This document shows positions 42,005 through 50,390 of a DNA stretch of 55,477 nucleotides, in pieces (within the stretch, counting starts at the first letter, position 1; every line of letters starts with the position of its first letter). The notes beneath the pieces were generated by a model, which was not told where the DNA came from, did not search any database, and worked only from the letters and a program-made list of their open reading frames with translations. The position numbers and the translations under genes were made by a program. The stretch lies in assembly GCF_900112335.1 (NCBI RefSeq), contig NZ_FOLG01000021.1:1-55477 (forward strand), in the 5' to 3' direction. The DNA comes from Tropicimonas isoalkanivorans (GTDB lineage Bacteria; Pseudomonadota; Alphaproteobacteria; Rhodobacterales; Rhodobacteraceae).

Positions 42005-42463
42005 ATGACAAAGCTACAATCACAAGGGCGTGAGCCATTCGAAGCGGTCGACCGGGCTCCCGAGGCGCAGGCCGATGGCTTTGCGACCGTGCGTCAGGCA
42101 CATGAAAGCGAGATGGCGGAGGATTACGTCGAACTGATCGCGGAACTGATCGAGACGCGCGGGGAGGCCAGACCGGTCGAGATCGCCGAGCGGCTTGGCG
42201 TGAAGCCGCCGACCGTGACCAAGAACATCTCGCGGCTCAAGGCTGCTGGTCTGGTCCGGCGGGAGCCATACCGCGCGATATTCCTCACCGATGCCGGGCA
42301 GGACCTCGCGGAGATCTGTCGACGCCGCCACAGGGTCGTCGTCGCCTTTCTTCTGAGCCTGGGAATCGACGAAGAGACCGCGGAACGCGATGCGGAAGGG
42401 ATCGAGCATCACGTCAGCGGGACGACATTGGAGGCGTTCGAGCGACGGCTCAATCAGAAATGA
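42005..42463 (+). CDS. mntR: MntR-like DtxR-family metalloregulator
   Basis: 152 residues: winged helix (YVELIAELIETRGEARPVEIAERLGVKPPTV) and a dimerisation/metal domain with RRHRVVVAFLLSLGI, an E-x-x-E-x-x-A-E pattern and DAEGIEHHVS, the ligand-rich helix of MntR. It lacks an SH3 domain, like MntR. In other bacteria it represses manganese uptake; no mntH is seen here. The ATG at 42005 has no clear ribosome site and lies close to the operator. Confidence 0.88.
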   Translation: MTKLQSQGREPFEAVDRAPEAQADGFATVRQAHESEMAEDYVELIAELIETRGEARPVEIAERLGVKPPTVTKNISRLKAAGLVRREPYRAIFLTDAGQDLAEICRRRHRVVVAFLLSLGIDEETAERDAEGIEHHVSGTTLEAFERRLNQK

Positions 42464-42557
42464 GCTCGCCTAGATGCACATTCGCGCGATTCTCTATCGG
42501 GACCTCGAGCTATCAGGTCTTCAAGCCGCTGACACGTTTGCGCAATTTCGAAGCTCG

Positions 42558-42725
42558 CTAGCCGAGAACCCGCGACAGCACGATGGTTGCAAACAGGGCG
42601 ACAAGTCCGAAGGCGATCGCAGACGCTACCGCATATTGGAGGATATCCAGGTGATTCCCCCTCCTCCGTCGTGCCAGATAGCCACCCCAGATCGCGCCTC
42701 CGATAGCGCTCACGATCACAAGCAT
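42558..42725 (-). CDS. Small membrane protein, last gene of the 11-gene operon
   Basis: 55 residues: MLVIVSAIGGAIWGGYLARRRRGNH, then a second helix ASAIAFGLVALFATIVLSRVLG. Too short to assign. The ATG overlaps the lnt stop (TGATG) and GGAGG precedes it, so it is probably translated as part of the operon. Two helices with an Arg-rich loop between them. Confidence 0.65.
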   Translation of the reverse strand: MLVIVSAIGGAIWGGYLARRRRGNHLDILQYAVASAIAFGLVALFATIVLSRVLG

Positions 42726-44296
42726 CAGGATACCTCCGTTCCAAAATGCCGCGCATCGGGATCTCGTCCGAGCAAACTGGCCAGCCAGCCGAAGACCCAG
42801 CACCCAAAAACAAGAACCAACAAGGTCCAGTCGCCGAACCGCGCATAGGGCGTTGGAGTACGCGCGCCCGGCAGGCCGGCATCAATGGTGCCTGTTTCCC
42901 CGGTATCAAGACGCGCGACGACATTTCCATTGGCGTCGATGATCGCGGATATCCCAGTGTTGGCCGCCCGGACCACGGGAAGTCCCTCCTCGACCGCGCG
43001 CATCCGCGCGGAGGCGAGGTGCTGCTCGGGTCCGATGCTGGTTCCGAACCAGGCATCATTTGTGGCGTTGAATATCCAGTCGGGGCGGAAAAGGTCATCG
43101 ACCACGTGGCCCGGAAAGATGATCTCGTAACAGATCGCCACCGCGACCAGAGGCGCGCCAGGGATCGCCAGCGTGCGCGGCCCTGGTCCCGGCGTGAAAT
43201 CGCCCAACCCTTCGGTCAGCCGCTCGATGGGCAGCCAGCCTTTCAGGGGCACATATTCCCCGAACGGAACAAGATGATGTTTTGCATACCCCGTCAGAAC
43301 CTCGCCGCTGCCGTCATAGGCCTGAACCGTGTTGAAATATCTGGTTCCCCCATCGCCCTCCACTCGGTCAGGCGCACCTGTCAGTAGGATCCTGCCGTCT
43401 GGCAAAGCTGCAGATATCCGCGCGCGTGCCGCAGCATCTTCGTCCAGAAAGCCGGGGAAGGCCGTTTCCGGCCAAAGCAGCAAATCGAAACGTCCGGGTT
43501 GCGCGGACAAGCCCAGGTATTTTTCCAAGGTTCGCTGGCGGCTGCCCGGTACCCACTTCTCGACTTGTGGCACATTGCCTTGGACGATGCGCAAAGCAAC
43601 GTCTGTCGGCGGCACGTCCTGCCCTGACCGAAGCGCACCGCCAACCCAGAAACCCGCCACAGCAACGGCGAAGAGCACGAGAACAGGCGCGCGTCTCTTT
43701 GGCGCCGCCACAGTCAACACACCTGGCAATATGCCGATGAAGACCGTGAGAAAGCCCAAACCGTAGCTTCCGACCCAGGCGGCGGGTTGGCGCAGGGCGG
43801 CATAGTCGACAAGGGCATAAGCGGCAAGGTTCCAGGGAAACCCTGTCAGGACATGACCCCGCAGCCATTCCGTGGCCACCCAGCAGGTTGCAAACAGCAG
43901 GCCCGCCGCAATGCCGCCGACAGCTCGGCGCTGCATGATGGCGGCAAAAAGCATCGCCGCCATGCCCGGGAAGATGGCAAGTCCGGCGGACAGACCCGCG
44001 ACCGCCGGAATCGCCAGTGCGCCGAAACGTTCGGCATCGACGTAAAAGCTCTCGGCGATCCAGGAAATTCCAATCCCGAATTGGCCCAGTCCGAAAGCCC
44101 AACCGACAAGGAAAGCGCGCGAGGTTGAGATGTTCCGGAGAACGATAAAGAGCACGGAGAAGGCGACAGGGACCGCGATGAGCCAAGAAAACGGCGGAAG
44201 AGTCAAAACCGTCAATCCGCCGGCAGCAAGGGCAAGACCCATGCGCTGGAACAGGTTCAGGTCCTCACTAACGAACTGCGGCAATCCCGGCTTCAT
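42725..44296 (-). CDS. lnt: Apolipoprotein N-acyltransferase (Lnt)
   Basis: 523 residues: six or so membrane helices and a periplasmic nitrilase-like domain with catalytic Glu in LLLWPETAFPG, Lys in KHHLVPFGEY and Cys in VAICYEIIFP. Lnt adds the third acyl chain to the lipoprotein N-terminus. ATG at 44296 overlaps the lspA stop. The E. coli gene cutE, originally reported as a copper-tolerance locus, is lnt, which gives this position in a metal operon extra meaning. Confidence 0.93.
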   Translation of the reverse strand: MKPGLPQFVSEDLNLFQRMGLALAAGGLTVLTLPPFSWLIAVPVAFSVLFIVLRNISTSRAFLVGWAFGLGQFGIGISWIAESFYVDAERFGALAIPAVAGLSAGLAIFPGMAAMLFAAIMQRRAVGGIAAGLLFATCWVATEWLRGHVLTGFPWNLAAYALVDYAALRQPAAWVGSYGLGFLTVFIGILPGVLTVAAPKRRAPVLVLFAVAVAGFWVGGALRSGQDVPPTDVALRIVQGNVPQVEKWVPGSRQRTLEKYLGLSAQPGRFDLLLWPETAFPGFLDEDAAARARISAALPDGRILLTGAPDRVEGDGGTRYFNTVQAYDGSGEVLTGYAKHHLVPFGEYVPLKGWLPIERLTEGLGDFTPGPGPRTLAIPGAPLVAVAICYEIIFPGHVVDDLFRPDWIFNATNDAWFGTSIGPEQHLASARMRAVEEGLPVVRAANTGISAIIDANGNVVARLDTGETGTIDAGLPGARTPTPYARFGDWTLLVLVFGCWVFGWLASLLGRDPDARHFGTEVS

Positions 44297-44766
44297 GAAT
44301 CGGTCTGAAGTCGAGCGCCAACCCACGGCGCAATGAGCAGCAGCATCACGCCGCCAACCACAAAAACATCGGCCATGTTGAAGGCAGGCCAGTGCGCCGT
44401 CCCGATGTAGAAATCGAGGAAATCCGTCACCGCACGATAGCGCAGGCGGTCCAGAATATTGCCGAGTGCACCGCCGATGATCGCACCATAGGCAATGGCC
44501 TCGACCCGGCTGCTGGTACGGACCAGCATGAACGCCAGCCAGACGCAGATGCCAAGCGCCAGTAAGACAAGGCTCCACCACGGCGCGCCGCCGAGAAGCC
44601 CGAAGGTCACTCCGTCATTGCGCAGGTAGATGAGATTGAAGCCGGGAAAGACCGATACGCCGGAACTAAGAACAGTCGCATTGGACACAACGATTGCCTT
44701 CGTTGCCTGATCGACAAGAAAGGCGATCAGCGCAGCAAGCAGACCGACGAAGAGGCAAGTTCTCAT
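44293..44766 (-). CDS. lspA: Lipoprotein signal peptidase (LspA)
   Basis: 157 residues, four helices, with the aspartic-protease motifs GGALGNILDRLRY (first catalytic Asp region) and FNMADVFVVGG (second) and YLRNDGVTFGLL. LspA cleaves prolipoproteins after Lgt modification. An LspA-type protein (PbrC) is part of lead-resistance operons, and here it lies beside a ZIP transporter under a PbrR-type promoter. Its stop overlaps the lnt ATG. Confidence 0.95.
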   Translation of the reverse strand: MRTCLFVGLLAALIAFLVDQATKAIVVSNATVLSSGVSVFPGFNLIYLRNDGVTFGLLGGAPWWSLVLLALGICVWLAFMLVRTSSRVEAIAYGAIIGGALGNILDRLRYRAVTDFLDFYIGTAHWPAFNMADVFVVGGVMLLLIAPWVGARLQTDS

Positions 44767-44770
44767 CAGC

Positions 44771-45553
44771 TTATCCCAGCCAGACGTCGAGGAACAACAT
44801 GATCACAAGACCAACGGCGAGGCCGAGCGTCGCCCTGTTCTGATGGCCGGATCGGTGGGTTTCCGGAATGATCTCGTGGCTGATGACGTAGAGCATCGCA
44901 CCTGCTGCGAAGGCGAGACCCCAGGGCAGCAGCGGTTGCGAAAGACTGATAATCCCTGCGCCGAGAAGTCCACCGACGGGCTCGACGAGACCGGTCAGAG
45001 CGGCGATGCCCCAGGCGCGAAGCCTGGAATAGCCCTCGCCGAGCAACGAAACCGCCACCGCCAGACCTTCGGGGGCATTCTGTAATCCAATACCGATCGC
45101 AAGTGGCAACCCGCCCGACAAACCGTCAGCCCCGAACCCGACGCCGACGGCAAGCCCTTCGGGAAAATTGTGGATAGTGATCGCGATGATGAAAAGCCAG
45201 ACGCGCCGCAGCGATGCGGCGTCGGGACCTTCCCGCCCCGTCTTGAAATGTTCATGCGGTAGCCGTTCGTTCATCAGAGCGACCGCGCCCATGCCAAGCA
45301 GGATCGCAACACATACGATGGCCGCCGGGAGAGCACCGTTGTCGAACTGTCCTTCAGCTGCGTCGAGAGCCGGGATGATCAGCGAGAAGAACGAAGCCGC
45401 GAGCATGACACCCGCCGCGAAGCCAAGCAGCAGATCGCGCGTGGCCCGGGACGGGATGCGCCCAAAAAGAACGGGGACCGCCCCGACCGCGGTCAGCGAT
45501 CCGGCGGCCAGGCTTCCAAGAAAGCCAAGCGCTATGGGGGAGAGGGGTTCCAA
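44771..45553 (-). CDS. ZIP-family metal transporter
   Basis: 260 residues, eight helices with the ZIP motifs HNFPEGLAVGVG (helix 4) and QNAPEGLAVAV (helix 5) and HEIIPETH, supplying the His/Glu metal site. ZIP proteins import Zn2+ or other divalent ions; some members in resistance operons are thought to move metals differently. The helix 5 site has Gln-Asn where many have His-Asn. The start is a TTG at 45553, 22 bp after the DUF411 gene; no strong ribosome site is visible. Confidence 0.9.
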   Translation of the reverse strand: MEPLSPIALGFLGSLAAGSLTAVGAVPVLFGRIPSRATRDLLLGFAAGVMLAASFFSLIIPALDAAEGQFDNGALPAAIVCVAILLGMGAVALMNERLPHEHFKTGREGPDAASLRRVWLFIIAITIHNFPEGLAVGVGFGADGLSGGLPLAIGIGLQNAPEGLAVAVSLLGEGYSRLRAWGIAALTGLVEPVGGLLGAGIISLSQPLLPWGLAFAAGAMLYVISHEIIPETHRSGHQNRATLGLAVGLVIMLFLDVWLG

Positions 45554-45575
45554 TTGTTAAGGTTCTGCCGCGAGT

Positions 45576-46034
45576 TCAGTCAGGAGCCGAGTAGCTGGTG
45601 TAGACCTCGGTCGATCCGTCTTCGTGGATCAGGAAGACATCGTAAGCCTCCCGGTCGTCCTCCGGTCCCATGCCGGGCGACCCGTAGGGCATTCCCGGCA
45701 CCGCCAGGCCTACCGCGTCTGGCCGGTCCTCCAGCAGGCGTTGGATGTCAGCCGCCGGCACGTGGCCCTCGATCACATAGCCGTCGACCAAAGCCGTATG
45801 GCAGGAGACCATGCGCTGCGGCACGCCATTGTCGAGTTTGAAGCGCACAAGAGATCCTCCGAACATGTCCTCGCCCATCGGCGCGAAGCCATTCTCCTCG
45901 AGGTGCTTCATCCAGGACAGGCAACAGCCGCAGCCGTTTGTCTTCCGGACGTCGATCTGAATCGCCTCTGCGACGGCCTGCGCCGCAGGAAGCAAGGCAA
46001 ATGCGATGGCAAGGGCGGGAGTAAATCGTTTCAT
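45576..46034 (-). CDS. DUF411 metal-binding protein, intact
   Basis: 152 residues: signal (to AEAI), CGCCLSWMKHL, CHTALVDGYVIEGHVPAADI, PGMPYGSPGMGPED and a C-terminal EDGSTEVY. The family is found in copper and heavy-metal clusters; the CGCC and the Met/Pro loop look like a Cu(I) site. AAAGG before the ATG. It serves as the reference for the truncated copy at 1031-1372. Confidence 0.9.
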   Translation of the reverse strand: MKRFTPALAIAFALLPAAQAVAEAIQIDVRKTNGCGCCLSWMKHLEENGFAPMGEDMFGGSLVRFKLDNGVPQRMVSCHTALVDGYVIEGHVPAADIQRLLEDRPDAVGLAVPGMPYGSPGMGPEDDREAYDVFLIHEDGSTEVYTSYSAPD

Positions 46035-46037
46035 GGA

Positions 46038-47411
46038 TCAAAGCCTTTCGGTTGTCGTCTGTGCAAATTCGCTGGCGAGCCTCTCAGCAAGAAGTGAACG
46101 CGCCTCACGCAGTCGCTCAAGCGCGGCCGTGTCGTCCGCTTCACGCTCGGCCGCCTCTGCCAATCGGTCGTCAGAGAGAGGGTCGGTTGGGCGACCGTCC
46201 ACCAGCACTTCGTAATGTAGGTTGGGGCCTGTCGCGGTACCCGTCGCACCGACCCGCCCGATCATATCTCCGGCCATCACGCGTTGCCCTTGTGTGAGCC
46301 CGTCCGGTACGGCGCTCAGATGCGCATAGCGCGTCAGGGTGTCGGAGCCATGAGCGATCTCGACGACCCGGCCATACCCACCGCGTCGGCCGATGAAGCT
46401 AACGCGGCCCGGCGCCGTCGCCTGTACCGGCGTGCCGCGCGCCGCCGCGAAGTCGACTCCTGTGTGCATCCGTACATTGCCGTAGACCGGATGGGTGCGG
46501 CGCCCGAACACAGAACTCAGCCGTGCACCTTCGACCGGTTGCGCAAACACGCGCAGGACTTCTCCGTCGACATAGATCGTCGCTTGGCCGCTGCCGTCGT
46601 TCGGCCAGACGATTTCATAGACCGAGCCATCGATATCCAGTGCGGCAAAGGCAAGCTCGGGCTGACCAATCCTCTTGTTCCCGTCTCGGGCCTCGCGCCA
46701 AAGGAGGCGCATCGTCTCGCCACCCGCAAGATCACGACGGAAATCCACGGTGCCGCCCAGCATCTGCGCCAGGTCCACCGCAAAACGGGCGGGGATGTCT
46801 GCCGTGTTCAGGGCGGCGAAAATCGAGCTCTCGATCACCGCCTCGCCGGCGAAAGTCACCAATTCGGGATCCGGGTCCAACACGCGGGCGGCAAGCTGTT
46901 CGCCGAAGACCGCCTCTATCCGGACACCGTCTTCGACGGCGAGCTCTACACGACGCGGGTTGTCGTCCGTTGTGGAAACCACCGTAATGATGTGACCCGG
47001 ACGCAGACGGCGCAGATCGTATTCCGTGCCAATCGCCAAGGCGATTTCGGCGCGATCCGAAGCATCCAGCCCCGCATCGGAAAGGACCGCATCAAGCGTC
47101 TCGCCGGACGCAATCTCCCGCGACCAGGTGACCAGCGGGGGCTCGATAGATGGCAAGGAGGTATCAGCGGGGGAAACGGTCAGGAGCGGCCGGGGTCTGA
47201 ACTCGAATGCGATATCCGCCTGGGCGAGTGTAGGGCGGACCGAATTGGTTTCGGTAATCCGAGGCGGCGCAAGCGGATTGGGAGTCCAGAGGGTCGCTTC
47301 AGCAATCGCAGGGGGCACCGGTTCTTTGGACAGAACGCCAGAGATGGCGATGGCGGTCACCGAAAATGCGCCTGCGACCGCAACGGCCGCCAAGACAGTT
47401 CTTATCTTCAT
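46038..47411 (-). CDS. M23-family metallopeptidase (murein hydrolase)
   Basis: 457 residues: signal or anchor, a long N-terminal region with a LysM-like/OapA-type segment (SGETLDAVLSDAGLDA), and a C-terminal M23 domain with MHTGVDFAAARGTP (zinc His and Asp) and GPNLHYEV. These endopeptidases cut peptide cross-links (usually 4-3, some 3-3) and need Zn2+. Its stop region is 3 bp from the DUF411 start, and it overlaps the upstream SCO gene by 4 bp. It pairs naturally with the element's L,D-transpeptidases. Confidence 0.9.
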   Translation of the reverse strand: MKIRTVLAAVAVAGAFSVTAIAISGVLSKEPVPPAIAEATLWTPNPLAPPRITETNSVRPTLAQADIAFEFRPRPLLTVSPADTSLPSIEPPLVTWSREIASGETLDAVLSDAGLDASDRAEIALAIGTEYDLRRLRPGHIITVVSTTDDNPRRVELAVEDGVRIEAVFGEQLAARVLDPDPELVTFAGEAVIESSIFAALNTADIPARFAVDLAQMLGGTVDFRRDLAGGETMRLLWREARDGNKRIGQPELAFAALDIDGSVYEIVWPNDGSGQATIYVDGEVLRVFAQPVEGARLSSVFGRRTHPVYGNVRMHTGVDFAAARGTPVQATAPGRVSFIGRRGGYGRVVEIAHGSDTLTRYAHLSAVPDGLTQGQRVMAGDMIGRVGATGTATGPNLHYEVLVDGRPTDPLSDDRLAEAAEREADDTAALERLREARSLLAERLASEFAQTTTERL

Positions 47412-48034
47412 GTTGCCCCCTCTACGTCTTCTGTCAGTGCGCGCTGGATCTTCGGCACCGCGAATTCTCTTTGCTCGTGATAGTCGATCATGGTGACGAG
47501 CTCACCCTCGGCATCGAACAGGAATACGCTTGCCGTATGGTTCATCGTATAGCCGCCGCCCTCAGTCGGGACGCGCTCAAATGAGGCACGAAACCCTTCT
47601 GCAGCGCGGGCAATTTGGTCTTCCGGCCCCGTCCAGCCACGAATGACCGGATGAAAATAGCCGACATATTCGGCCATGGCCTCGACCGTGTCCCGCTCCG
47701 GGTCGACCGTGATGAAGACCACGTTCATCTCTGATGCTTCGTCGCCCAGTTCCTCAAGCCAGCCGGAAATATCCGATAGGGTCGTCGGGCAGACGTCCGG
47801 GCAGTAGGTGAACCCGAAAAACACCATTGTGGGACGACCGATCAGGTTGCCAGGCCCTACCTCATTTTCCTCGTGGTCGGTCAGCCGGAACTCCATCGCC
47901 GATAGGGGCAGGGGCCGCTGCCCTTTTGGTTCAGGCGCACCGGGCCCGTCCACCCGCCACCAGCCCACGAAGAGCGTCAGGCCAAGAACGCCGGCACCGG
48001 CTGCGCCGTATAGAAGGAGCTGCCGACGTTGCAT
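47408..48034 (-). CDS. SCO1/SenC-family copper/thiol protein (copy 1)
   Basis: 208 residues: N-terminal anchor, thioredoxin fold with FGFTYCPDVCPTTLSD (CxxxC copper site) and the distal His in MNHTASVFLFD. SCO proteins deliver copper to cytochrome oxidase or reduce its cysteines. GGAGGG before the ATG, which overlaps the PCuAC stop (TGATG). A paralogue is at 49611. Confidence 0.93.
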   Translation of the reverse strand: MQRRQLLLYGAAGAGVLGLTLFVGWWRVDGPGAPEPKGQRPLPLSAMEFRLTDHEENEVGPGNLIGRPTMVFFGFTYCPDVCPTTLSDISGWLEELGDEASEMNVVFITVDPERDTVEAMAEYVGYFHPVIRGWTGPEDQIARAAEGFRASFERVPTEGGGYTMNHTASVFLFDAEGELVTMIDYHEQREFAVPKIQRALTEDVEGAT

Positions 48035-48504
48035 CAGCCCTCCGGTCCACGCGCGGCGATTCCGAGGATTGGGACCTCGACCGTCACCTTGCCGCCATCC
48101 GAGAAGGTCAGTGTCAGCGGGAAATTCTCGCCTTCGGTCATCGGCTCTTGCAGCTTCATGAGCATGGCGTGCAACCCGCCCGGCTCCAATGCCACGCTTT
48201 GGCCGGGCTCAATCGTGATCTCGCCTGCAGGCGCCATGGAACTGACGCCATCGGAGTTGGTTTTCGACTCATGGATCTCGGGCATCATTGCCAGCGGTGT
48301 CGCAAGTCCGGTCAGCGTAACGGCGTCTTCACCCGTGTTGCGCACGGTCATATAGGCGGCACCTGGCCTGTTGACGCCGATCGAGGCGCGGGACCACGCA
48401 TTCTCGACCACGACATCCTCCGAACCGGCCAGTGCGGGGGCCGACAGCCCTGCAACCGTCAAAAGCACGGCCAATGCATTGGTATATCTCAACTTCTTCA
48501 CCAC
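48034..48504 (-). CDS. PCuAC-family periplasmic copper chaperone
   Basis: About 156 residues: signal (to PALAG), cupredoxin-like fold with the copper motif MMPEIHESK...SSM and GGLHAMLM (H(M)x10Mx21HxM type). Binds Cu(I) and passes it to SCO proteins and cytochrome oxidase. The start is a GTG pair at 48504/48501 with AGGAG upstream; the open frame extends 26 codons further but without signal character. The last base of its stop is the first of the SCO ATG. Confidence 0.9.
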   Translation of the reverse strand: MVKKLRYTNALAVLLTVAGLSAPALAGSEDVVVENAWSRASIGVNRPGAAYMTVRNTGEDAVTLTGLATPLAMMPEIHESKTNSDGVSSMAPAGEITIEPGQSVALEPGGLHAMLMKLQEPMTEGENFPLTLTFSDGGKVTVEVPILGIAARGPEG

Positions 48505-48526
48505 TCGTTTCTCCTGCCTCCGCAAA

Positions 48527-49186
48527 TCAGCTTTGGCTTGCCGCAACTTCCACTGCCACCAGCCTCCGCAATTCGGCCTCACCGAACGGATCGAGAGGCT
48601 TGCCGTTCACGAAGAACGTGGGCGTTTGGCGGACCCCGACTGTCTCGACATCGGCGCGGTCCTGGTTGAGCACCGCCACAACACCGGGGGCCAGCATCTG
48701 TGTCCGGGCAGCTTCGACATCCAGACCTCCGCTTGCTGCAATCTCAAGGATCAATCCGGGTGCCGGGGTCCCGTGAGACGCCCATCTGGGCTGCTCTCGC
48801 AAGACTGCCTCGAGCACAGGTTCAAACACGTCCTGCATGCGCGCCGCCTCGAGCACACGGATCGCTTCTACCGACGCCTCGCCGTGAAAAGGCGTATAGC
48901 GGATTACAACGCGCACCGCGTCTCCGTGCTCCGCCATGATATCCTCGACGACCGGATAGAAAGCGCGGCATGCCTCGCAGGCCGGGTCGAAGAATTCAAC
49001 GATGGTTACGGGCGCATCCTCGGGCCCGAGGATCGGGGAATAGGGTCGGATCAGCGCGTCGGCCATTTCAGGGTCGATGGGATCGGACGCGGCAATCGGG
49101 TCGGGGCGGGTGGCATACCAGGCGGCACCGCCGAAACCGGCGACCCCGAGCGCGAGAACGGACAGGATGAGGCCGCGTCGTTTCAT
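48527..49186 (-). CDS. DsbA-family periplasmic thiol oxidoreductase
   Basis: 219 residues: signal or anchor (RRGLILSVLALGVAGF), thioredoxin fold with FFDPACEACRAF (CxxC) and the cis-Pro loop QTPTFFVNG. DsbA-like oxidant or ScsC/BdbD-like partner. The ATG at 49186 overlaps the DsbB stop by 4 bp. The frame is open far upstream, but that stretch is the antisense-like shadow of DsbB. Confidence 0.9.
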   Translation of the reverse strand: MKRRGLILSVLALGVAGFGGAAWYATRPDPIAASDPIDPEMADALIRPYSPILGPEDAPVTIVEFFDPACEACRAFYPVVEDIMAEHGDAVRVVIRYTPFHGEASVEAIRVLEAARMQDVFEPVLEAVLREQPRWASHGTPAPGLILEIAASGGLDVEAARTQMLAPGVVAVLNQDRADVETVGVRQTPTFFVNGKPLDPFGEAELRRLVAVEVAASQS

Positions 49187-49605
49187 TTTTGTGTTTCCTT
49201 CAGTGAGAGAGCCGACAGCAGACCGATCATCGCGAAGGCGACGAGCGCCATCAAAGGAATCGGAATGCCGAAGACCAGTTGATTGTCGTCGGTACAGGAT
49301 GGGCCGGTCGCCGTGCAGGGCTGGATACGCTCGGGGATAACGCCGACATAGAGGCCCAAGTGCCAAAGCGCGACGGCGGCACCGCCCAAAGCCAGCGCGA
49401 TCCCGTAGCGACCCACGCGCCGATCCTGCCACCACAGCCCAAGCCCGAGGATGATGGCCAAGGGGAACATGAAGGCACGCTGGAACCAGCAGAGCACGCA
49501 AGGTGTCTGCCCCAGAACCTCGCCGATGAAGAGCACGGCAAGCGACGCGGTGAGCGCGATGATCCAGGCCAGGCCAAGGGCCGTCTCTCCGGAAAGTCGG
49601 GTCAT
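49183..49605 (-). CDS. dsbB: DsbB-family disulfide bond oxidoreductase (copy 2)
   Basis: 140 residues, four helices, first Cys pair in TPCVLCWFQRAF and second pair in QPCTATGPSCTDD. Smaller than E. coli DsbB and close to BdbC. It would reoxidise the DsbA-like protein encoded immediately downstream. GAGGATC upstream of the ATG. Confidence 0.93.
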   Translation of the reverse strand: MTRLSGETALGLAWIIALTASLAVLFIGEVLGQTPCVLCWFQRAFMFPLAIILGLGLWWQDRRVGRYGIALALGGAAVALWHLGLYVGVIPERIQPCTATGPSCTDDNQLVFGIPIPLMALVAFAMIGLLSALSLKETQK

Positions 49606-49610
49606 GACGA

Positions 49611-50213
49611 TCAGATCCTCTGTCTCAGATCGGCGAGGATCTCTTCGGCGGGCGTGCCGTAGGGCCAGGAGTCCGCGAAGCCTGCTTGCGTGTCGAAAAG
49701 GAAAAGATGCGACGTGTGACCCATCGTGTATCCGCCCGGCGCAGTCGCCTGCTCGATCCGCTCAAAGAATATCGGAAAGGTTTCGGATGTCGCGGCGATC
49801 TGCTCCGGTGTACCGGTCAGCCCGATGATCCCTGCGTCGAACAGGGGCACATACTCGGCAAGTGCAGTCGGCGTATCCCGCTCCGGATCAATCGTTATGA
49901 AAATCGGCTGAACCATTGCTGCCTCATCGCCCAGGCCCTCCATCACGGCCGCGACTTCGGACAGTGTTGTCGGACAGACGTCGGGGCAATTGGTGAAGCC
50001 AAAGAAGACCAGCATCCAGCGCCCTGCGAAATCTTCGTCCGTTTGGACCATGCCGCGATGATCGGTCAGTTCGAAATCAGCAAGAAACGGTGGTTCACTC
50101 TCGGTGCGGGCAAGATCGGCACGGTAGTCGGACCATAGCAACAGCCAGATGAAAACGAACGCCGCCGCGCCCGCCAACACCCACAATACCTTCTGAAGAC
50201 CTGAAAGCCTCAC
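49611..50213 (-). CDS. SCO1/SenC-family copper/thiol protein (copy 2), operon leader
   Basis: 200 residues: N-terminal membrane helix, thioredoxin fold with FGFTNCPDVCPTTLSE (CxxxC) and the His in MGHTSHLFLFD. GTG start at 50213 with GGAG upstream. It is the first gene of the minus-strand operon 50213-42558, driven by the promoter at 50250-50280. Confidence 0.93.
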   Translation of the reverse strand: MRLSGLQKVLWVLAGAAAFVFIWLLLWSDYRADLARTESEPPFLADFELTDHRGMVQTDEDFAGRWMLVFFGFTNCPDVCPTTLSEVAAVMEGLGDEAAMVQPIFITIDPERDTPTALAEYVPLFDAGIIGLTGTPEQIAATSETFPIFFERIEQATAPGGYTMGHTSHLFLFDTQAGFADSWPYGTPAEEILADLRQRI

Positions 50214-50249
50214 GCCGCTCCGCCCGAACCTGATTCTATATTTTGTGTG

Positions 50250-50280
50250 CGTTTACATCCTCTAGCTACTGTAGGTTCAA
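50250..50280 (-). promoter_or_regulatory. PbrR/CadR-type promoter of the 11-gene envelope operon
   Basis: Minus strand: -35 TTGAAC (50280-50275), 19-bp spacer CTACAGTAGCTAGAGGATG, -10 TAAACG (50255-50250). The arms CTACAG/CTAGAG match the divalent-metal class. About 37 bp to the SCO start. Confidence 0.85.
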
Positions 50281-50357
50281 GCGTGATTGTCATCGATCGG
50301 CCAACAATCACCGATCTGTGAAACTCGGGTGAAGCTTGTGATGCGCACCGCATAAAG

Positions 50358-50372
50358 CTACACCCACTGTAG
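50358..50372. promoter_or_regulatory. Dyad ahead of the PbrR/CadR-like gene
   Basis: CTACACCCACTGTAG carries one good CTGTAG arm and a CTACAC arm, as in the other PbrR-type sites, but the hexamer in front (ATAAAG) is a poor -35. It may be a weak autoregulatory site for the gene starting at 50391. Confidence 0.55.
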
Positions 50373-50390
50373 GTAATGTGGGGAGCGGAA

